Shown: positions 59,088 through 64,000 of the stretch, in pieces
Layout of the letters: each line of letters opens with the position of its first letter
Position numbering within the stretch: the stretch's first letter is position 1
NCBI RefSeq assembly: GCF_030272615.1
Contig: NC_081415.1
Span: forward strand, 627,224,240-627,288,239
Length of the DNA stretch: 64,000 nt
From: Cryptomeria japonica
Taxonomy: Eukaryota > Streptophyta > Pinopsida > Cupressales > Cupressaceae
Reading direction: 5' to 3'
The notes under the pieces: model-generated
Databases searched by the model: none
Told to the model about the DNA's origin: nothing
What the model saw: the letters and a program-made list of their open reading frames with translations, nothing else
Made by a program: the position numbers and the translations under genes

Positions 59088-60935
59088 TCATGGAAAAGTG
59101 ATCATGTTTGTTTGTATTAACTTTTTTAACGTTGATTCAATAGGAACCCCTAGAGGTGTGTAATTATTTTTTGGAGCATTTACCCTTGGGAATTTTGTGT
59201 TCATAGTTTGCGTAGCATTTACGTTGGTCGATACAATGTTATTTTCTGTATGTGGACTAAATGATTGACTTGGGCCTTGTAAAGACAAAATCGGTTGAGT
59301 TTTGTTCACTGTACGGACATCTACAAGACCATCGTTGGTCATATTTTTGTTTTTTGACCAAAATTTGGATTTATCATTGTTGTTGTTATTGCCATATTTT
59401 ATGAGACCTTGTTCTACTAGTCCTTTCTCACACTTTAAGGCTTTTCAGTGATTTTTTTAAATGTGGTCAAGCATTGCATTTGTATCGGGTACTTGATTTT
59501 AGGGATTAAGTTTTCTATAAACATGTCAACTTGCTCTGTTTCAGGAATAATAGTCTTGCACCTTCTATAGAGAGCTCTCCATCTTTGTATGAAGGATGTG
59601 AATGTTTCATTCTCATATTGTTTTGCGGCACATAAGTCCATCAAAGTGACTGGGGTTTCAATGTTATGTGAGAAGTTAGTAATGAAATGTTCAACTAATT
59701 CACCCCATGATGTGATAATTGGTGGTAGATGTGAAAACCACTCCAAGGCTGAGCCTCCCAGACTTTTAAATGTTTAGCTAATTCACCCCATGATGTGATA
59801 GTTGGTGGTAGATGTGAAAACCACTCCAAGGCTGAGCCTCCCATACTTTTAGGAAACAATCTTATTAGATAAGTGTCTTTAGTTGCAACCTCTATACATG
59901 CCATAAAAAACTCTCTGATGTGATCTCTAGGATCACCTTTCCCTCGGTATCTATCAAATTTTGGTGTTTCAAAATGTGGTGGGAAAGGTGGCATGTATAA
60001 TGTGTGATCAAAAGGATAAGGACGTAAGTCCTGCATTGTGTAGCTCTTTTTATCATTACCAATTTGCATAGTTGTCATTTGTTGTTGCAGATTCTATACC
60101 CGTTGGGACAGAATATTTGTTTGAGTCAGGGGTACACTTTGCACATGTATATTTCCCACAAAAGGATTTGTGGTAGTATAACTCTAGGAGGTAGTTGAAA
60201 GGTACTATAATTATAATTCGGTGTGTTATGGGTTCCGCTAGGTACTGTGAAATAAGCGACGTGTGAACCCATGTTTGATTGGGTTGTACTCATAGTATTA
60301 GAGGAACTTGGGTTTGTATTCTGATGATTGTATGTAGATCCTATGGAATAGGAAACCGGAGGTTGAGTCACACTTGTTGTATGAGAAACTTGTGTTTGAA
60401 TAGGTACAGAGACACTTGACATTATCAGTATTTTGTGAGAGCCTAGGATAGCCTGTGTTGGTGCGCTAATGTTTATTGTTGAGGATGATGCACTTGATTG
60501 AGAAGTCGCGTCTGAAATGACATTTGTTTGTATAGATGATGTTGGTGTATTCTAAGGAGAACTTAAGGTCATCGCTTGTGTTTGTGTCATGTGTGGTATT
60601 TGACTACTATTTGGACCTAAAGTAGTTCCTAGTAGTAAGATTGTTGTGATATCAAAATCTTTAGGTAATTTGGCCCCATTTTGTAATAACAACGAGAGAT
60701 ATTTTTCCCTATCATTATGTATAAGAGCATCTAGGATCATAAGGACATGTGGATCTTGTTGAGCTGACTCAATCTCTTCACGTGTTAAATTTTGTTGTAG
60801 CTCGTGTATTGTGGTCATTGCTTGATGATTTGATTGTTGGCTGCTTGATATGTCCATGTTCCAAGTTGGATTAACTAACAAGTCGTTGTTTGGGTCCATC
60901 TTACTTTTTGCCTTTTGTGACCTTGTGACGGGCAT
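59088..60935 (-). pseudogene. Gypsy gag of G2
   Basis: ATG at 60935 gives MPVTRSQKAKSKMDPNNDLL. A Ser/Thr/Gln-rich stretch (60550-60130) precedes the retrotransposon Gag core at 60078-59435: PFPPHFETPKFDRYRGKGDP, REFFMACIEVATKDTYLIRL, FPKSMGGSALEWFSHLPP and, after a repeat, FTSFIQRWRALYRRCKTIIP. It is broken by a stop near 60550, a frameshift near 60100, an 83-bp tandem duplication at about 59693-59858 that itself shifts the frame, and another frame change near 59400. Confidence 0.85.
59693..59858 (-). repeat. 83-bp tandem duplication inside G2 gag
   Basis: CACCCCATGATGTGATAATT at 59701 recurs as CACCCCATGATGTGATAGTT at 59784, with matching flanks to CTCCCA.ACTTTTA. The duplicated codons give GGSALEWFSHLPP twice. 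83 is not a multiple of three, so it breaks the frame. Confidence 0.9.
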
Positions 60936-61036
60936 TTAAGACTTCTATATGAGGATGGTTTAGAACCTAATGCAAGATGACAATAATGTAAGACTCTAGA
61001 CCTAAATACGGAATATGCAACACTAGACCAGAGTCT

Positions 61037-61318
61037 TTATTGGGGATTTGGACGTGAGACTTGTTGAGTATTTTGAGATTTTTGCAATACAATTTTTTCA
61101 AGTTCTTCTCTTAAAACTTCTGCAGCAATTTCTCTATCAATTCTACGGGCAATTTTATACTCTCTATTTAGCTCGTATTCGACTCCTATGTACTGAGGTG
61201 CATTTCTCTTTAATCGCCAGGCCAAGTTACCTAAATCGTCAATGATTTCTCATTGACCGCCGTTTGGCACTAGATTAGGTTGCTTGAAGGGGAGCAAACC
61301 ATCACCTGGGAGACCCAT
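61037..61318 (-). CDS. Small pre-gag ORF of G2
   Basis: About 94 codons from ATG at 61316-61318 (MGLPGDGLLPFKQPN) with one stop at 61250-61252, then NLAWRLKRNAPQYIGVEYEL, NREYKIARRIDREIAAEVLR and a stop at 61037. The second half is highly charged and probably helical. An extra ORF before gag is known for Ogre/Tat elements, which encourages the call, but I cannot show homology. Broken by one stop. Confidence 0.45.
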
Positions 61319-61433
61319 TAAGACGCATGCTATGACTTTCTAGGATGATTATGCAAATGACGACAGACTAAGACCAATGTATGATATGAGGTCTAATAAG
61401 GACCAAATCTGAGGACGTAAATGAGGACTTATG

Positions 61434-61735
61434 CAACGTATATGAGGACGATAATAAGGACGTAAATGAGGACTATGCAAAGACTTATGTGACTCCTAAG
61501 GACGTATATGAGGATGATAATAAGGATGTATATGAGGACTATAATAAGGACATAAATGAGGACTATGCAACTTCTAAGGACGTATATGAGGATGGTAATA
61601 AGGATGTATATGAGGACTATAATAAGGACGTATATGAGGACTATGCAACTTTTTAGGACGTATATGAGGATGATAATAAAGACGTATATGAGGAGTATGA
61701 TAAGGACGTATATGAGGACTATGCAAAGACTTCCT
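61434..61735 (-). repeat. Tandem array in the G2 leader
   Basis: Around a dozen imperfect units of about 24 bp, built from GAGGAC.ATATGAGGACTAT and ATAATAAGGACGTA words. Open frames on both strands here (MRTM..; IYVLIIVLIYVL) come from the repeat. Leader and 3' arrays are common in Tat-type elements. Confidence 0.85.
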
Positions 61736-61739
61736 ATGG

Positions 61740-63826
61740 TCACAAGTGTGTAATTTTTTTTGATTTTGTAGGACCATTTAATGTTTAAAGATAAACTTTG
61801 TTTCCAGTAATTATGTCTGTAGGACAAGTTTGTTGTTTTCCAAATCTGAGAATAGTTGTTTGAAGACAGGTATAGATGACTAAACTATGTTTTTACCAAC
61901 TCTGAGAATTTAGAGATACGTAAGGTAGGGCCTGAAATAGCCCAAATACTGACTCAATATTGGTCTGGTACAATTATACATATAAAAGTACAGAAGACAA
62001 TCTTAGGCTGGAAAGTGGACACCATTCAATGAGGCCCTTGCAGCAAAAAATCGAAACAAGACGAAAAGATAGAGTCTCGCAACACTGGCTCCACTCCACG
62101 GCACACACTTCTCAGGCATGCCAGTCTCTCTTACCCCAAAGATCGGAAGATCTTATCACCGAGGGATTTTTGTCTCATAATGCAAGGTACATGAGGGGTA
62201 TCTATGGGGTACGATCCGCACTCTCGAAATCACTGAATGTAGGATTTGGGCTACTAAGTTGGTTCTTATTGTAAATTTTGAGGGGTCCTGATCCAACGAT
62301 GGATTCTCAGAGAAAGCCACTTAAGACTTTAGTTGAGCTTATCGGTGCAGGGAAGGCCCCCACATATGTTGAATTCACTCAACACTCTAGCCGCCTGACT
62401 AGTATATTTATATAGCAACTCGAAAAACCCGCTCGAGAGTACGTTGGGAGAGATGATATCCCCAATGCATCCCAATTCGAAGTACCTCTATGGGGTGATG
62501 AAATCCCCAGTCAAAGATACCCCTCACTACTAAAATGAAAAATTGGGTGTTGTTATCACCTTCTCCCTTTCTCCCAAGACCTCGAAGGCGGGTGGAAAGG
62601 TAGTTAATGCAACAGTAGGTCCACCCCAAACACAATAAAAAGTTATTTCCCTTAAGAAAAAATAAAATGTGAGTTATTCTATTGATGAGCCTGATTCACG
62701 TTCATTTTAAAAACCCAAATTTAGGTGTGAGATACGCATGTGCATGTTAATTTTAGAACACCAAACTGAAGCATCAAAGCATGCATGTCAATTTTAACCA
62801 GGTTTATTTTAATCCCAAAACTGAAGTGTGAAATCATGCATGTCCATTTTAACCAGGTTTATTTTAAGCCCAAAACTGAAGTGCGGTAACATGAGTGTTT
62901 ATGATTTAGTAATAATTCGATCCTCCCTGTAAATTTGCCTTATGTTGCAGACAAATTATCAGTAACCCAATAAAACCCACAGAAAATAGAAAACTAAACT
63001 ATGAAAAACACGATTGCGTAATTATACTTGTGTGAAAGTGTGATACTAAGCGAGCGGTTGCGTGATAATGACAGAGTGATTGCGTAATTCTGACAAAGCG
63101 AATGCGTGATACTAATAGAATGATTGCGTGATCCTATCTAGGCAAATGCGTAAAACACAGATAGACCAAACAAAAAATAAAATAAAAAGCTAATTCTGAT
63201 CTGGAACCTGCAAAATAGATTGTGATTCCCTAGCAAGACCTCTCATCATCCACTCTATGTTAAGAAAATCATATTTTACTCTATATGAGAGAACTAGGTT
63301 GTTGTATCTATCAATGGCTGGTTGGTCCTCTAGTTCTCGTATCTGCTTTTCTACCCTTAGGATTCATTGATAGCATCTGGCTTGTCTTCTTTATTCCTTC
63401 ATCCTCCTGGCACCTGAAATCCTGAATTATACCTTACATGCCATAAGATGTCATAATTAGAGCATGCAATAAGGGTAAATAATGTTCAGATTTAAGGAAT
63501 TTCATGCAAAATTTAACAAAATTGAAAGCAGGAAAGAATAAATATCATATAAACAAAACACATAAATAACTTTGTCGAATTCGTGACAAACTCTGAGCGA
63601 ATGCGTGATAGGATAAAGGATTTTCGTTGATGGGGTCCGCTCAAATGTGTGACCCTGTGTGATCGATTGCATGATCCTATCTATGCGATTGCGTTATTCT
63701 GTAAACGCAATTGCATGATTGTTGAATCTGTTGTGCAATCCGTAAAAACCTGCAAAAAAATGGAAAATTTCGTACGATCTACAAAAATCACATAGAAAAC
63801 AGAGAAGGTTAATTAGTTGGTGTTCA
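61740..63826 (-). other. G2 leader, non-coding
   Basis: No gene. 62085-62240 shares the ..TTACCCCAAAGATC.. block with the G1 leader. 62700-62890 has two copies of a CATTTTAACCAGGTTTATTT-type unit. 63040-63170 and 63580-63730 repeat GCGATTGCGTGAT-like words. Confidence 0.65.
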
Positions 63827-63845
63827 CGTCAGGTTCACCAAAATA
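63827..63845 (-). other. Candidate primer-binding site of G2
   Basis: On the minus strand TTTTGGTGAACCTGACGTG follows the LTR within about seven bases. The TGG start is typical of primer sites, but I could not assign a tRNA. Confidence 0.5.
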
Positions 63846-63850
63846 TCGTA

Positions 63851-64000
63851 TGTAAAATTCATCATGTAATCCAATTAGAAATCAAAGGGAAATCACGAAT
63901 CCCTATCTAATCAAAGAATTCTAAACAAACTCAATGAAATAATGTAAAACAAGAAATAGGAATGTAAAATAATTAATTAAAACTCCCTATTCCATGATTG
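63851..64000 (-). repeat. Partial 5' LTR of G2, cut by window end
   Basis: Plus-strand start TGTAAAATTC (or 63844 if the end is TATCG). The 150 bp seen match 43870-44040 in order of landmarks (GGGAAATCACGAATCC, CTATTCC). Most of the LTR lies beyond the window. Confidence 0.65.

Larger units (their letters stand above)
47715..63850 (-). mobile_element. Tat-type Ty3/Gypsy element G2, internal region
   Basis: Minus-strand order: leader (63850-61319), pre-gag ORF, gag, protease, G-patch, RT, RNase H, second RNase H, integrase (ending 52986), then a 5.3-kb 3' region with an opposite-strand PMD gene and the polypurine tract at 47727-47715. RT before integrase makes it Gypsy. The additional RNase H and the long leader and 3' region point to the Tat lineage. 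About 16 kb internal, large but in the range of Tat/Ogre-like elements. Many stops; inactive. Confidence 0.85.

Noticed and set aside
61434-61735. Regular repeats resembling a CRISPR array
   Set aside because: Units are imperfect and contiguous with no unique spacers, in plant retrotransposon sequence; an ordinary tandem array fits better.
61429-61827. Hydrophobic minus-strand frame resembling a membrane protein
   Set aside because: Repeats of IYVLIIVL arise from the leader tandem array.

Overview
The window looks like gene-poor, repeat-dominated chromosomal DNA of a seed plant. A conifer or other gymnosperm is my best guess: nested long-LTR Copia elements, a Tat-type Ty3/Gypsy element, a plant L1-type LINE with an RNase H domain, long microsatellites, and only one host-gene remnant. 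No intact host gene, tRNA, rRNA or bacterial-type feature was found. Nearly every open frame is a decayed retrotransposon reading frame.

Region 1 (1-31449) is one nest of insertions that can be untangled by matching LTR ends and target-site duplications (TSDs). A minus-strand Gypsy element (G1, LTR about 30187-31449, gag start near 27399) is cut at 27018/27019 by a Copia element, 'A-outer'. A-outer is present as 1-874, 8194-8824 and 26021-27018. Its 3' untranslated part holds a complete relative, 'A-inner' (875-8193, TSD CTACT), whose 3' LTR carries a 343-bp TRIM-like element (7348-7690). The A-outer 3' LTR is split by Copia 'B' (8825-26020). B is interrupted by a minus-strand Copia 'C' (10830-18998), a 66-bp LINE tail (19393-19458), a Gypsy-type solo LTR 'E' (20673-22223, TSD GAACT) and a Copia-type solo LTR 'F' (22621-23424, TSD ATATT). 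C has solo LTR 'D' (about 12058-13056) in its 3' LTR.

Region 2 (31450-36977) is AT-rich spacer with a broken PADRE/DUF4228-type host gene (33632-34289), tandem duplications and microsatellites. Region 3 (36978-43162) is a LINE bounded by a 13-bp TSD. It has ORF2 (endonuclease, reverse transcriptase, zinc finger, RNase H) and an unusual third ORF that overlaps the end of ORF2 by 11 bases and lies upstream of the LINE 3' end.

Region 4 (43163-47714) is microsatellite DNA with Gypsy-type LTRs, including one candidate solo LTR (43870-45100). Region 5 (47714-64000) is a large minus-strand Tat-type Gypsy element, G2. Read along its own strand it has a partial 5' LTR, a long leader with a tandem array, a small pre-gag ORF, gag, protease, a G-patch, RT, RNase H, a second RNase H, integrase and a polypurine tract. 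On the opposite strand, between integrase and the polypurine tract, lies a plant mobile domain (PMD) gene with its own TATA box and probable intron.

Element names A to G are local labels. Family assignments rest on motifs read in the translated frames. No database search was possible.
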